Numbered from the stretch's first letter, positions 8,214 to 17,278 are shown. The stretch: 43,329 bases of DNA from Actinomycetota bacterium (GCA_007279905.1 QYPH01000015.1:1-43329); one strand, 5' to 3'. Numbers and translations are program-made. The notes: generated from the letters alone by a model not told the origin.

Positions 8214-8887
8214 TCGTACACCCCACGTTCTTGGTCGCGCACTATGACACCTCGGTCGAGTTGAATCACTCGCTTGCGCATGGCATTAACTACGCGGTGG
8301 TCGTGAGTAGCCATCACCACTGTTGTTCCTGTGCGATTAATTTCTTCAAGCAGCGCCATGATGCCCTCGCCCGTTGCTGGGTCGAGGTTTCCGGTTGGCT
8401 CGTCGGCCAACATGATGAGGGGCCGATTAACAAACGCGCGCGCAATCGATACTCGCTGTTGCTCTCCGCCCGACAATTGCTCGGGAAAGCGGTCTTCTTT
8501 GCCCGCAAGCCCAACCAACTCAAGCACGACTGGCACTTGACGATTGATCACATGTCGTGGCTTACCGATGACCTCGAGTGCAAAAGCAACGTTTTCAAAC
8601 ACCGTTTTATTGGGCAACAACTTGTAGTCCTGAAACACATTGCCCATATTGCGACGCAGGTATGGCACGCGAGACTCTGCCATTTCGTTGACGTTTTGCC
8701 CGGCCACCCACACATCACCGCGCTCGGGTTGTTCTTGACGGTTGATCAAGCGCAACAGGGTTGACTTGCCAGACCCAGATGGACCAACCAAAAACACGAA
8801 GTCGCCTTTAGCGATGTCGAAACTTGCATCTCGAACGGCCACCGTTTCGGTGCCGTACCTTTTGGTCACATTTTCCAAACGGATCAT
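8210..8887 (-). CDS. ftsE: Cell-division ABC transporter ATP-binding protein FtsE
   Basis: A 225-residue ABC ATPase. It shows Walker [10 protein letters not shown] at 35-43, a Q-loop in [13 protein letters not shown], the signature [15 protein letters not shown] and Walker [14 protein letters not shown]. The context with ftsX and the [13 protein letters not shown] region fit FtsE, which couples ATP hydrolysis to FtsX. The ATG at 8887 is chosen because AGAGGGG lies four bases upstream; a longer frame would need a TTG start at 8908. TAAACT (8920-8925), starting with the stop codon of prfB, could be its -10 box, giving a short leader with a ribosome site. Confidence 0.94.
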   Translation of the reverse strand: MIRLENVTKRYGTETVAVRDASFDIAKGDFVFLVGPSGSGKSTLLRLINRQEQPERGDVWVAGQNVNEMAESRVPYLRRNMGNVFQDYKLLPNKTVFENVAFALEVIGKPRHVINRQVPVVLELVGLAGKEDRFPEQLSGGEQQRVSIARAFVNRPLIMLADEPTGNLDPATGEGIMALLEEINRTGTTVVMATHDHRVVNAMRKRVIQLDRGVIVRDQERGVYE

Positions 8888-8891
8888 GGAG

Positions 8892-8898
8892 CCCCTCT
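8892..8898 (-). promoter_or_regulatory. Shine-Dalgarno site fixing the ftsE start
   Basis: Reads AGAGGGG on the minus strand, four bases before ATG 8887. It rules out the TTG-initiated longer frame. Confidence 0.55.
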
Positions 8899-8922
8899 CA
8901 GGCGACAAACAAAGAGTTTAGT

Positions 8923-10026
8923 TTATGAATCAGAGTTTGCACGACGCCACCGCAGAAAGCCCTCCATAAAGAGATTGAGGTCTCCGTCCAAGACCCCAGC
9001 AATATTTCCGCTCTCAATCTCGGTGCGCACATCTTTCACCATCTGGTATGGCTGCATCACGTAGGAACGAATCTGACTGCCCCATCCGATAGCAGGTGGT
9101 TTGCCAGCAATCTTTTTCATCGCGGCATCTCGTTCTTCTTCGATGCGTGACGCAACCATTGTCTTGAGTCGCTTCAACGCACTTTCGCGGTTTTGTAATT
9201 GCGAACGCTCTTGTTGCGACGATGCAACGAGTCCGGTTGGTTCATGGATCAAGCGCACAGCAGACGAAGTTTTGTTGACATGCTGACCGCCAGCACCCGA
9301 AGCACGAAATACTTCCATTCGGATATCTGATTCGTTGATCTCAACATCGGCCTCGTCGAGGATTGGCCACACTTGAACACTGGCAAAACTTGTTTGACGT
9401 CGACCCTGGTTGTCGAAAGGACTGATGCGCACCAACCGATGTGTGCCCCGCTCAGATGTGAGCAACCCATACGCATATCGACCACGCACCGTAAAGTCGG
9501 CCGACAAAATACCTGCTTCGGTGCCCAATGAGATATCGCCAATCTCGATTGCAAAGTTGCTGCGCTCTGCCCATCGCGTGTACATGCGCAAGAGCATCTC
9601 GCTCCAGTCTTGGGCATCGACGCCACCGTCTTTCGCATTGATCTGAACAATCGCGTCCATCTCGTCATGAATTCCGGTAAACAAACTGCGCAGTTCGAGT
9701 GCATCTAGTTTGGTGCGCACACCATTGATGCCGTTTTCCAGATCTGGTTCTTGACTTGCATCATCAATCTCTCGCGCCATCTCGTGCAGCACTTCAAGAT
9801 CGTCCACCGACTCTGACAACTGTGCAAATTCGTCGAGATCGGCTTTGAGATTGACATATTCGGTGTTGATTTTCTTTGCGTTGTCTTGGTCGTCCCACAA
9901 GTCTGGACGAGCAACATCAACCTCAAGCACTTTCATGCGCTCGCCACCTGCTTCAACCTTGAGATAAACAAAGGCCTCGCTAACACGTCGCCGAATTTCG
10001 GTGAGGTCGTTGGAAAAATCGCGCAT
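8923..10026 (-). CDS. prfB: Peptide chain release factor 2
   Basis: A 367-residue class I release factor. SPF at 202-204 is the tripeptide that reads UGA and UAA, and GGQ at 246-248 is the peptidyl-tRNA hydrolysis motif. Coiled N-terminal helices precede them. The frame is continuous: there is no in-frame UGA near codon 26, so the programmed +1 frameshift that autoregulates RF2 in many bacteria is absent. I see neither a good ribosome site nor a TANNNT box before the ATG at 10026, so the start is taken from family length. It lies 16 bases after secA on the same strand. Confidence 0.95.
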   Translation of the reverse strand: MRDFSNDLTEIRRRVSEAFVYLKVEAGGERMKVLEVDVARPDLWDDQDNAKKINTEYVNLKADLDEFAQLSESVDDLEVLHEMAREIDDASQEPDLENGINGVRTKLDALELRSLFTGIHDEMDAIVQINAKDGGVDAQDWSEMLLRMYTRWAERSNFAIEIGDISLGTEAGILSADFTVRGRYAYGLLTSERGTHRLVRISPFDNQGRRQTSFASVQVWPILDEADVEINESDIRMEVFRASGAGGQHVNKTSSAVRLIHEPTGLVASSQQERSQLQNRESALKRLKTMVASRIEEERDAAMKKIAGKPPAIGWGSQIRSYVMQPYQMVKDVRTEIESGNIAGVLDGDLNLFMEGFLRWRRANSDS

Positions 10027-10042
10027 GGTTTTAAAAAGTCAA

Positions 10043-12808
10043 TTAGTTGCGCCCGTGGCACAACTTGTACTTTTTGCCCGAACCACATGGGCACATCGCA
10101 TTTCGCGGGGTTGTCGACCAATCATCTGCCGACTTGACAATCGTTTTCACGATTGGTTCTGATTGCAGTGGCACACCAGTTTCCGCGGCAGCAATCGCGG
10201 CAAAACCGCCATCGGATTCTGAATCAAACGATGTTTCTTGAATATTGCTCACGTGCAGTACTGGTGCTTCGTTTTTTACCACCTGCACATGCATTACGTA
10301 TTTCACAAAGTCTTGAGCAATGCCCTTCATCAGGGTGCCAAACATCTCGAAGCCCTCACGCTGCCATTCGGTGAGCGGATCTTTTTGACCCATCGCACGC
10401 AGGTTGATGCCCTCTTGCAAGTAATCCATCTCTTCAAGATGTTCTCGCCAACGCTGGTCGATGATCCGCAACATCACTTGACGCTCGATCTCGCGCATCG
10501 TTGTTTCGCCCATCTCGGCTTCGCGAGCGGCATAAAAAACAGAAGCATCAGACATCACGAGGTCATACATTTCGTCGGTGTCGGCACACTGTTCGAGGCG
10601 ATGGCTCGTCACAGTAGATGGCCAAAACGAAACAAGTTCGCGAGCCAAGCCGTCGAGATCCCATTCGTCGTTCGCGTCCGACACACAGTGACTGTCAATG
10701 AGCGAATCGACTGCTTCTGCCAAATACTCCATGGCAGCAACTTTGAGGTCGAGGCCTTCCAAAATCTGGTCACGGCGCTGATAAATAATCTTGCGCTGCT
10801 CATTCATCACTTCGTCATACTTGAGAACGTTTTTACGAATTTCGCCGTTTCGTTGTTCGACAGTTGTTTGCGCCCGCTCGATGGCCTTAGTTACCATCTT
10901 TGCTTCGATCGCTTCGTCATCTGGCAGTGCACGACCCATCACCCAACTCAAGGCACCAGTTGCAAACAAGCGCATCAATTCGTCGTCGAGGCTTAAGTAA
11001 AAACGGCTCTCGCCTGGGTCGCCTTGGCGACCAGACCGACCACGCAATTGATTATCAATGCGACGCGACTCGTGACGCTCGGTGCCAAGCACATAGAGGC
11101 CACCAACACTGCGCACCTTGTCGCCCTCAATCTTGCACAAAGCAGTAAATACGGCCAGCTCCTCGGCGTATCGCTTTTGTGCCGCGGCACGAGCCTCTCG
11201 GTACTCATCGGGCATTTGCTCGAGTGGCAGAGACAATGCAAATTCATCGATCAGCGTGTCGGCATTGAAACCCTCTTGCAGCACCTTGGCACGAGCAAGA
11301 CCCTCTGGGTTTCCGCCGAGCATGATGTCGACGCCACGTCCAGCCATGTTGGTTGCAACAGTGACGCTGCCTATACGTCCGGCCTGCGTAACAATTGAAG
11401 CTTCGCGTGTGTGCTGCTTGGCATTGAGTACTTCGTGTTTGATGCCATGTTTGTCGAGTTCGCGCGACAGCAACTCGCTCTTTTCGACGCTGACAGTGCC
11501 GACCAAGACTGGTTGTCCCTTTTTGTGTTTCTCTTCAATATCGGCAACAACCGTCTTGAATTTGGCAGCTTCCGTCTTGAAAATTAAGTCTGCTTGGTCG
11601 ATGCGCACCATCTCGCGATTGGTTGGGATGGGCACAACTTGCAGGCCATACGTGTTCATCAACTCTGCAGCTTCAGTTTGAGCAGTACCCGTCATTCCGG
11701 AGAGTTTGTCGTACATGCGGAAATAATTTTGCAACGTGACCGTAGCAAGTGTTTGGTTTTCTTCTTTGATCTTGACGCCCTCTTTGGCCTCGACAGCCTG
11801 GTGAATGCCTTCACTCCAGCGACGCCCTTCAAGAATACGACCGGTAAATTCGTCAACAATTTTTACTTCGCCATCTTGAATGATGTAGTCCTTGTCGCGC
11901 TGATACAACACCGCTGCTTTGAGCGCAACTTGCAATTGGTGCACCAAGTTTTGTTGCACTTCGTCATACAAGTTGGCAATGCCAAGTTGCTGCTCTACTT
12001 TTTCAATACCAGACTCGGTTGGCACAACCACTCGCTTGTCTTCTTCAACTTCATAATCAACATCGCGCTTGAGCGACCGCACGATCGAAGCAAACTGGTA
12101 GTACGACTTGGCAGCGTCGGCAATGCGTCCGGAAATAATCAATGGAGTGCGAGCCTCGTCAATCAAGATTGAGTCAACTTCGTCAACTATCGCGAAATAA
12201 TGTCCGCGCTGAACTTTTTCTTCTTTGGTACCAGCCATGTTGTCGCGCAGATAGTCGAAACCAAATTCGTTGTTTGTGCCATACGTGATGTCGGCCATGT
12301 AATCAATGCGCTTCTCTGCCGCCGACGTGCGCACACCAGGAATGACGAGACCAACTTCGAGTCCAAGCCAACGGTGAATACGACCCATCCACTCGGAGTC
12401 GCGTTGCGCGAGATAATCGTTGGTGGTCACCAAGTGCACACCTTTTTGGGGTAACGCGTTGAGGTAAGCAGGCAATGTTGAAACCAACGTTTTGCCCTCT
12501 CCCGTGCGCATTTCGGAAATCCAGCCAGCATGCAGAGCAGCCCCACCCATCATCTGTACGTCGTAATGACGCTGACCAATGACACGTAATGACGCTTCAC
12601 GAACCACTGCAAATGCTTCGACCAATAAATCATCGGTGTCTTCACCGCGCTCGATACGCGAGCGAAACTCGGCGGTCTTGCCTTTAAGGGCCTGATCAGA
12701 CAACGCATGGATCTCTGGCTCTTGAGCATTGATATCGGGAATGATCTCGGCCAAAGCCTTGACCTTTTTGCCCTCACCGGCGCGAAGAATGCGATCAAGA
12801 AGGGCCAT
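10043..12808 (-). CDS. secA: Preprotein translocase ATPase SecA
   Basis: A 921-residue SecA. Walker A GEGKT is at 103-107, and VDEVDSILIDEARTPLIISG carries the DEAD-like box and links to the preprotein cross-linking domain. The second nucleotide domain ends with LGTERHESRRIDNQLRGRSGRQGDPG. The C-terminus is a zinc-binding SEC-C tail, CPCGSGKKYKLCHG. SecA drives export of unfolded proteins through SecYEG. The ATG at 12808 matches other SecA N-termini; a GTG at 12865 would run into comF. Unlike many actinobacteria, no hpf/raiA gene separates comF from secA. Confidence 0.96.
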   Translation of the reverse strand: MALLDRILRAGEGKKVKALAEIIPDINAQEPEIHALSDQALKGKTAEFRSRIERGEDTDDLLVEAFAVVREASLRVIGQRHYDVQMMGGAALHAGWISEMRTGEGKTLVSTLPAYLNALPQKGVHLVTTNDYLAQRDSEWMGRIHRWLGLEVGLVIPGVRTSAAEKRIDYMADITYGTNNEFGFDYLRDNMAGTKEEKVQRGHYFAIVDEVDSILIDEARTPLIISGRIADAAKSYYQFASIVRSLKRDVDYEVEEDKRVVVPTESGIEKVEQQLGIANLYDEVQQNLVHQLQVALKAAVLYQRDKDYIIQDGEVKIVDEFTGRILEGRRWSEGIHQAVEAKEGVKIKEENQTLATVTLQNYFRMYDKLSGMTGTAQTEAAELMNTYGLQVVPIPTNREMVRIDQADLIFKTEAAKFKTVVADIEEKHKKGQPVLVGTVSVEKSELLSRELDKHGIKHEVLNAKQHTREASIVTQAGRIGSVTVATNMAGRGVDIMLGGNPEGLARAKVLQEGFNADTLIDEFALSLPLEQMPDEYREARAAAQKRYAEELAVFTALCKIEGDKVRSVGGLYVLGTERHESRRIDNQLRGRSGRQGDPGESRFYLSLDDELMRLFATGALSWVMGRALPDDEAIEAKMVTKAIERAQTTVEQRNGEIRKNVLKYDEVMNEQRKIIYQRRDQILEGLDLKVAAMEYLAEAVDSLIDSHCVSDANDEWDLDGLARELVSFWPSTVTSHRLEQCADTDEMYDLVMSDASVFYAAREAEMGETTMREIERQVMLRIIDQRWREHLEEMDYLQEGINLRAMGQKDPLTEWQREGFEMFGTLMKGIAQDFVKYVMHVQVVKNEAPVLHVSNIQETSFDSESDGGFAAIAAAETGVPLQSEPIVKTIVKSADDWSTTPRNAMCPCGSGKKYKLCHGRN

Positions 12809-12818
12809 ACGACCCTGA

Positions 12819-12824
12819 ATCCTA
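12819..12824 (-). promoter_or_regulatory. Putative -10 box (TAGGAT) of secA, built on the comF stop codon
   Basis: TAGGAT on the minus strand begins with the TAG stop of comF and ends ten bases before the secA ATG. An AGGG also lies in the gap, so normal initiation is equally possible. Confidence 0.3.
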
Positions 12825-13424
12825 CCTTCGAAGGCCGTGCCTGAGAGCGCTTGCAATTGCCACACAGGTCACTTGTTGAGCGCCCGCCTCACGCAATGCG
12901 TTGGCTGCGCACCTCATGGTGGTGCCTGTTGTGACCACATCATCAACGACAATCACGTGTGTGCCACCCCGTAGATTGCGCGCTGAATACACCGAGCCCG
13001 CCAAGCGCGCAAGTCGCGGTGCCCCCGTTTGCACATTGGTAGAAGTTTTAATCAAGAGTCGCTTGCAGGGCACTCCAATTTCTTTAGCCAAGCGTCGGGC
13101 AAGCAATTCCGATTGATCGTGACCACGTCCACGCACTCGTTTTTTGCTTGTAGGCGCCCACGTCACCACATCACATACGGTCGAGACGTTCGGTAGATGT
13201 TGGATGAGTCGCTGAGCCAATAGCGCGCAGAGAACGGGCACCACTTGCCGCCGATTTCGATATTTCAGGCTCAGTATCAGCCTGCGGGCAATACCTTCGT
13301 AAGCAACAGCCACAACTGCACCCTCGCATGTTGGTTGTGGCATCGCAAAGAGTTTGTCTCGACACTGCGCACAAAGAGTTCGTGCAGCACAACCACACGC
13401 TTCACATCGCAATTGAAACAACAT
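12822..13424 (-). CDS. comF: ComF-family phosphoribosyltransferase-like protein
   Basis: A 200-residue protein with an N-terminal zinc ribbon (C7, C10, C18, C21) and a C-terminal type I phosphoribosyltransferase fold whose PRPP loop is VIVVDDVVTTGTTM. RGRGHDQSELLAR is the conserved middle segment. In naturally competent bacteria ComF helps bring single-stranded DNA into the cytoplasm; in actinobacteria the role is mostly untested. The start at 13424 is supported by GGAGG at 13431-13435. No other competence gene lies nearby. It ends 13 bases before secA and is divergent from the YczE-like gene. Confidence 0.88.
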   Translation of the reverse strand: MLFQLRCEACGCAARTLCAQCRDKLFAMPQPTCEGAVVAVAYEGIARRLILSLKYRNRRQVVPVLCALLAQRLIQHLPNVSTVCDVVTWAPTSKKRVRGRGHDQSELLARRLAKEIGVPCKRLLIKTSTNVQTGAPRLARLAGSVYSARNLRGGTHVIVVDDVVTTGTTMRCAANALREAGAQQVTCVAIASALRHGLRR

Positions 13425-13430
13425 TGCTTA

Positions 13431-13435
13431 CCTCC
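13431..13435 (-). promoter_or_regulatory. Shine-Dalgarno site of comF
   Basis: Reads GGAGG on the minus strand, six bases before ATG 13424. Its presence contrasts with the divergent neighbour, which appears to be leaderless. Confidence 0.6.
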
Positions 13436-13442
13436 AAACCAT

Positions 13443-13448
13443 TAGTGT
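13443..13448 (+). promoter_or_regulatory. Putative -10 box (TAGTGT) of the YczE-like gene, leaderless type
   Basis: TAGTGT ends six bases before the GTG at 13455. On the opposite strand the same bases read ACACTA, so the weaker hexamer AACACT there might serve comF. No ribosome site is present for the plus-strand gene. Confidence 0.4.
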
Positions 13449-13454
13449 TTGCGC

Positions 13455-14069
13455 GTGTCAAATTATTTTGTCGAACCGCTCAAAGATCGCCCGATCGAGC
13501 GACTCACCCGATGTGTGTTTGGGTTAACACTTTTCGGAACTGGAATTGGCATGCAAAAAGCTGGCAACCTCGGCTTGCCACCGTGGGACGTCTTTCATGA
13601 TGGAGTCAGCAAGATCATCAATGTGCCATTTGGCCGAACCATTGTGATCACGAGTGTGTTTGTGATGCTGTTGTGGATTCCACTGCGCCAAGCACCAGGA
13701 CTCGCAACCATTTTGAACGCTGTTGAGGTTGGCGTCACTGCCGACATCTTTTTGTCAATTGTTCCGCAGGCAGATGCGATGCCACTACGAATATTTTTGA
13801 TGCTCGGTGGCATCGTGGTGACCGGAATTGGTTCGGGTTTTTACATCGGTGCGGGTCTTGGCCCTGGGCCTCGAGACGGATTGATGGTCGGTCTTGCAAA
13901 GCGTGGAATTAATATCGGTAAAGCGCGTACCGGCGTCGAAATCGCGGTGTTAATCATCGGAATGCTGTTGGGTGGCTCGATCGGAATCGGCACCGTCGCA
14001 TTTGCAGTACTGATCGGACCAATAGTCGCGAAAACTCTTCCGCTACTACAGATCCGACCAGCAAAATAA
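13455..14069 (+). CDS. YczE/YitT-like integral membrane protein
   Basis: A 204-residue hydrophobic protein with about five membrane spans. The repeated motifs GNLGLPPWDVFHDG and GAGLGPGPRDGLMVGL are characteristic of the YczE/YyaS family. The two motifs resemble each other, suggesting an internally duplicated membrane unit. The biochemical role is not known; some members are linked to antibiotic-cluster regulation or transport. The GTG at 13455 is preferred to a TTG two codons earlier because TAGTGT sits six bases ahead of it. It is transcribed divergently from comF and converges on sahH, with a 22-base gap that has no hairpin. Confidence 0.8.
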   Translation: MSNYFVEPLKDRPIERLTRCVFGLTLFGTGIGMQKAGNLGLPPWDVFHDGVSKIINVPFGRTIVITSVFVMLLWIPLRQAPGLATILNAVEVGVTADIFLSIVPQADAMPLRIFLMLGGIVVTGIGSGFYIGAGLGPGPRDGLMVGLAKRGINIGKARTGVEIAVLIIGMLLGGSIGIGTVAFAVLIGPIVAKTLPLLQIRPAK

Positions 14070-14091
14070 ACTGCTGTTGTACACCAGCCAA

Positions 14092-15540
14092 TTAATAGCG
14101 GTAGTTGTCTGCCTTAAACGGACCATTGTGCGCAATGCCCAGGTAGTCAGATTGCTCATCTGAAAGTTTGGTCAGCACGGCTCCGAGTGCACCCAAGTGC
14201 AGGGATGCCACTTTTTCGTCAAGTGCCTTTGGCAAGACGTACACACCAAGTGGATACTTGTCGGTGTTATTGAACAGTTCCATCTGAGCAATGACCTGGT
14301 TTGAAAATGAGCAACTCATCACGAAACTCGGGTGTCCAGTTGCGCAACCCAAGTTGACAAGTCGTCCTTCTGCCAACACGATCACTGCGTGGCCATCTTG
14401 AAACGTCCACAAGTCAGTGCCTGCCTTGAGTTCGTCGCGGGTTGCACCGCTGCGAGCCAAACCAGCCATATCGATCTCGTTGTCAAAGTGGCCAATGTTG
14501 CACACGATTGCGTTGTGCTTCATTTTTGCCATGTGATCAACAGTGACGATTGCTTCGTTGCCAGTTGCGGTCACAAACACATCGGCCGTTGAAACGAGTG
14601 CGTCAAGCGTGTTGACTTCGTAACCCTCCATGGCTGCTTGCAATGCATTGATCGGATCGATCTCGGTGACTACAACTCGTGCACCTTGACCGCGCAAACT
14701 TTGAGCACAGCCTTTGCCGACGTCGCCGTAACCACACACCACTGCCAACTTGCCAGCCAACATCACATCGGTCGCACGGTTGATGGCGTCGATCAACGAG
14801 TGACGACATCCGTACAAGTTGTCAAACTTGGACTTGGTAACACTGTCATTCACGTTGATTGCAGGAAACAACAACTCGCCTTTTTCTGCCATCTTGTACA
14901 GACGCTTGACTCCTGTAGTCGTTTCTTCGGTGACACCCTTAATCCGTTTGGCCATCGTTGTCCACTTTTTTGGCTCTGATTTGAGCGAGCGCTGCAACAG
15001 ACCAAGCACAATTGCCATCTCTGGGTTGGACGCCGTTGTCGGATCTGGCACTGCACCTGCTGCTTCGTATTCGACACCCTTGTGCATCAACATGGTTGCG
15101 TCGCCACCGTCATCCAAAATCATGTTTGGGCCATCACCATCTGGCCATGTCATCATCTGGTCGGTTGCCCACCAATATTCCTCGAGCGTCTCGCCCTTCC
15201 ATGCAAACACAGGAACACCATTTGGTTCTTCGACCGAACCGTTCGGACCAACAGCGATCGCTGCGGCTGCGTGATCTTGTGTCGAGAAAATATTGCAACT
15301 TGCCCAACGCACCTCTGCGCCAAGTTCGGTGAGTGTTTCAATTAACACTGCAGTTTGAATGGTCATGTGCAGCGAACCCGAGATACGAGCGCCCTGCAAA
15401 GGTTTTGTCTTGCCGAATTCTTTGCGCAGTGCGCGAAGGCCTGGCATTTCATGTTCGGCTAAGTGAATCTCTTTGCGTCCAAATGGTGCAAGAGAAAGAT
15501 CGGCGACGCGAAAATCACGGCGTTGGGCAAATGAGGTCAT
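14092..15540 (-). CDS. ahcY: Adenosylhomocysteinase (S-adenosylhomocysteine hydrolase)
   Basis: A 482-residue protein ending FKADNYRY, the C-terminal lysine/tyrosine tail that reaches into the NAD site of the neighbouring subunit. The NAD-binding GYGDVGKG and the catalytic segment [18 protein letters not shown] are both present. It splits S-adenosylhomocysteine into adenosine and homocysteine, relieving product inhibition of methyltransferases and feeding the methionine cycle. The ATG at 15540 is preferred because AAGGA lies at 15547-15551 and because the preceding 28 codons of open frame do not match the family. The 101-base space up to the Trm112 stop can fold into a stem (listed separately). 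An unusually long leader here suggests regulation. Confidence 0.96.
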   Translation of the reverse strand: MTSFAQRRDFRVADLSLAPFGRKEIHLAEHEMPGLRALRKEFGKTKPLQGARISGSLHMTIQTAVLIETLTELGAEVRWASCNIFSTQDHAAAAIAVGPNGSVEEPNGVPVFAWKGETLEEYWWATDQMMTWPDGDGPNMILDDGGDATMLMHKGVEYEAAGAVPDPTTASNPEMAIVLGLLQRSLKSEPKKWTTMAKRIKGVTEETTTGVKRLYKMAEKGELLFPAINVNDSVTKSKFDNLYGCRHSLIDAINRATDVMLAGKLAVVCGYGDVGKGCAQSLRGQGARVVVTEIDPINALQAAMEGYEVNTLDALVSTADVFVTATGNEAIVTVDHMAKMKHNAIVCNIGHFDNEIDMAGLARSGATRDELKAGTDLWTFQDGHAVIVLAEGRLVNLGCATGHPSFVMSCSFSNQVIAQMELFNNTDKYPLGVYVLPKALDEKVASLHLGALGAVLTKLSDEQSDYLGIAHNGPFKADNYRY

Positions 15541-15546
15541 ACGGGT

Positions 15547-15551
15547 TCCTT
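15547..15551 (-). promoter_or_regulatory. Shine-Dalgarno site fixing the ahcY start
   Basis: Reads AAGGA on the minus strand, six bases before ATG 15540. It rejects the longer open frame that starts at 15624. Confidence 0.6.
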
Positions 15552-15575
15552 CGTGAGTGAATGTGGCTGAAAGTT

Positions 15576-15617
15576 GATGAGCCCTGGCCAGCTGGCACGG
15601 GATTAGTTTGGCCCATC
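15576..15617 (-). promoter_or_regulatory. Candidate structured RNA leader upstream of ahcY
   Basis: On the minus strand GATGGGCC (15610-15617) can pair over eight positions, one of them G-U, with GGCTCATC (15576-15583). The 26-base interior holds the perfect palindrome GCCAGCTGGC (15587-15596) and a CCC/GGG pair. The element lies between a possible -10 (TAGTTT 15639-15644 or TAGTAT 15626-15631) and the ribosome site of ahcY. I do not recognise the SAH riboswitch core or a SAM-I/IV core in it. It may be an unassigned riboswitch, an attenuator, or a protein operator centred on the palindrome. Confidence 0.35.
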
Positions 15618-15641
15618 TAGACAAGCAATACTAGACGAAAA

Positions 15642-15878
15642 CTACGATCCAAATGTAGGAGCGATGTGCCTATCGAGGATCCTTTGCGACAAGCGGTCGT
15701 GTTCACTTGCATCTATCGTGACTGCCTCATCGACCAGCATCACAGGGATGCCCTCAACGATGTTGTACTTGCGCTGCAACCGCGGGTTGTACAAGAAGCC
15801 TTCTGCTTCGAAGTAATACAGCGCCCCCTTGTCTTGTGGGCAAGCCAAAATCTGGAGCAACTTTGCATCGAGTGACAT
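15642..15878 (-). CDS. Trm112-family zinc-ribbon-like small protein
   Basis: A 78-residue protein beginning MSLDAKLLQILACPQDKG, the standard start of bacterial Trm112/YcaR proteins. LYNPRLQRKYNIVEGIPVML follows, with the conserved GIPVML ending. Only one clear cysteine is visible, so the zinc ribbon is incomplete, as in many bacterial members. In eukaryotes Trm112 activates methyltransferases; in bacteria the role is less clear. Placement between phosphomannomutase and ahcY is a recurring actinobacterial arrangement. The ATG at 15878 is preferred over the one at 15887 because TAAGAT lies seven bases before it. Confidence 0.85.
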   Translation of the reverse strand: MSLDAKLLQILACPQDKGALYYFEAEGFLYNPRLQRKYNIVEGIPVMLVDEAVTIDASEHDRLSQRILDRHIAPTFGS

Positions 15879-15885
15879 AACGCTC

Positions 15886-15891
15886 ATCTTA
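15886..15891 (-). promoter_or_regulatory. Putative -10 box (TAAGAT) of the Trm112-like gene
   Basis: TAAGAT on the minus strand ends seven bases before ATG 15878. The same hexamer precedes menB and the 821-residue membrane protein gene at similar spacing. Confidence 0.4.
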
Positions 15892-15911
15892 CAGTCGGAG
15901 GCTAGGTGCGC

Positions 15912-17264
15912 TTAAGCAGTGATGCTGGCGAGTAGCTCAACGACGTGGGTGTCGCACTCATCACGCGTAGAAGCCTCAAGGTTGAGACGCAACAGTGGCT
16001 CGGTGTTGGATGCGCGCACATTGAACCACCATGAACCGCAATTCACCGTCAATCCGTCGACGCGATCCTGTGAGTACGACCCATAGTCGAGCGCAATCCG
16101 CTCGATAACAGCATTGATGTCTTTGACCGTTGTGTTGATCTCGCCACTCGACGCATAGCGCTCGAGAGGTTGACGCATTTGAGAAAGTGATTTGCCCGTG
16201 TGGCACATCTCGCCCAGCACGCCCATCGTCGCAATGAGTCCGCTGTCGGCGCGATAGTTGTCGGCAAAGTAATAGTGACCAGAGTGCTCGCCCGCAAACA
16301 CGGCACCAGTTTCGGCCATGATCTGCTTCATAAAACTGTGGCCGTTTTTTGTGCGAATGCCAATGCCGCCGAGTTCTGCAATCACTTCCGGTACGGCCCG
16401 TGAACAAATCAGGTTGTACAGAATGGTCGCGCCTGGGTGCGTGCGCAAGAATCGTGAGGCCAATAACGCAGTTGTCGTGCTGCCCGACATTCCGCGGCCC
16501 TTTTCATCAACAACAAACACTCTGTCGGCGTCGCCATCGAATGCAAGCCCAACATCAAAACCACCGGCCAACACTCGCGCTTGCAAGTCTCGCTGGTTTG
16601 CGGGCTGCAAAGGGTCGGCTGGATGATTGGGAAATGTTCCGTCGAGTTCGCCGTACATCACTTCAAGCTCAAATGCACCGAGTCGTTCAAAAACTGCGGG
16701 CACAACTAAACCGCCCATGCCATTTGCGGTATCGGCGACAATCTTGAGGGGACGCAACGTATCGGCACTAATAAATTTGACGACATGATCGACAAACTCT
16801 GAAAGCAGATTCATGTGGCTGAGCGTGCCAGCTTTTGCGGCATGGGTTGGCTCATTGCCTTCCATTACTGCAGTTGCGGTTACCAGCATCTCGCGCAAGC
16901 CATTGTCGATACCGATTGATCGCGCACCAGACAGGCAACACTTGATGCCGTTGTATTGCGCAGGGTTGTGCGACGCAGTAAACATTGCGCCAGGCATGTT
17001 GAACTTGCCCGATGCGTAGTACAACAAGTCGCTCGATGCTAAGCCAACGTTGGTGACATCTACTCCGTGCGCAAGTGCGCCGCGCTGAAATGCGTCGACC
17101 AGTTCTGGACCACTTGGTCGCATGTCGTGAGCAACAACAATGGCACTCGCGCCGGTAAATTTGGCGAATGCCACACCAAATGCGTAGGCGGCAGATGCAT
17201 CCAACTGTTCCGGCACAATTCCGCGAATGTCGTAAGCCTTAACGATTGCTTGGAGGTCTGGCAC
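15912..17264 (-). CDS. manB: Phosphomannomutase/phosphoglucomutase
   Basis: A 450-residue alpha-D-phosphohexomutase. TASHNP at 96-101 carries the phosphoserine S98, DGDADR at 243-248 binds magnesium, and the sugar-binding segment GEHSGHYYF and the C-terminal phosphate loop RASNTEPLLR are intact. It interconverts mannose (or glucose) 6-phosphate and 1-phosphate, supplying GDP-mannose synthesis with the ManC-like enzyme encoded at 33324-34337. GTG start at 17264. It sits 11 bases after the 821-residue membrane protein gene. The same neighbour set (manB, Trm112, sahH) occurs widely in actinobacteria. Confidence 0.93.
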   Translation of the reverse strand: MPDLQAIVKAYDIRGIVPEQLDASAAYAFGVAFAKFTGASAIVVAHDMRPSGPELVDAFQRGALAHGVDVTNVGLASSDLLYYASGKFNMPGAMFTASHNPAQYNGIKCCLSGARSIGIDNGLREMLVTATAVMEGNEPTHAAKAGTLSHMNLLSEFVDHVVKFISADTLRPLKIVADTANGMGGLVVPAVFERLGAFELEVMYGELDGTFPNHPADPLQPANQRDLQARVLAGGFDVGLAFDGDADRVFVVDEKGRGMSGSTTTALLASRFLRTHPGATILYNLICSRAVPEVIAELGGIGIRTKNGHSFMKQIMAETGAVFAGEHSGHYYFADNYRADSGLIATMGVLGEMCHTGKSLSQMRQPLERYASSGEINTTVKDINAVIERIALDYGSYSQDRVDGLTVNCGSWWFNVRASNTEPLLRLNLEASTRDECDTHVVELLASITA

Positions 17265-17272
17265 GAGTTACA

Positions 17273-17278
17273 AGGCTA
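17273..17278 (-). promoter_or_regulatory. Putative -10 box (TAGCCT) of manB, built on the upstream stop codon
   Basis: TAGCCT on the minus strand begins with the TAG stop of the membrane protein gene and ends eight bases before the GTG at 17264. There is no ribosome site in the gap. Confidence 0.4.

Noticed and set aside
8923-10026. Possible programmed frameshift in prfB
   Set aside because: The RF2 frame is continuous, without an in-frame UGA near codon 26, so no frameshift is needed.
10238-10996. A 252-codon open frame antisense to secA
   Set aside because: It mirrors the secA coding frame, has no ribosome site and gives no recognisable protein.
15541-15624. N-terminal extension of SahH by 28 codons
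   Set aside because: A strong ribosome site precedes ATG 15540 and the extra residues do not match the family; the region is better read as leader.
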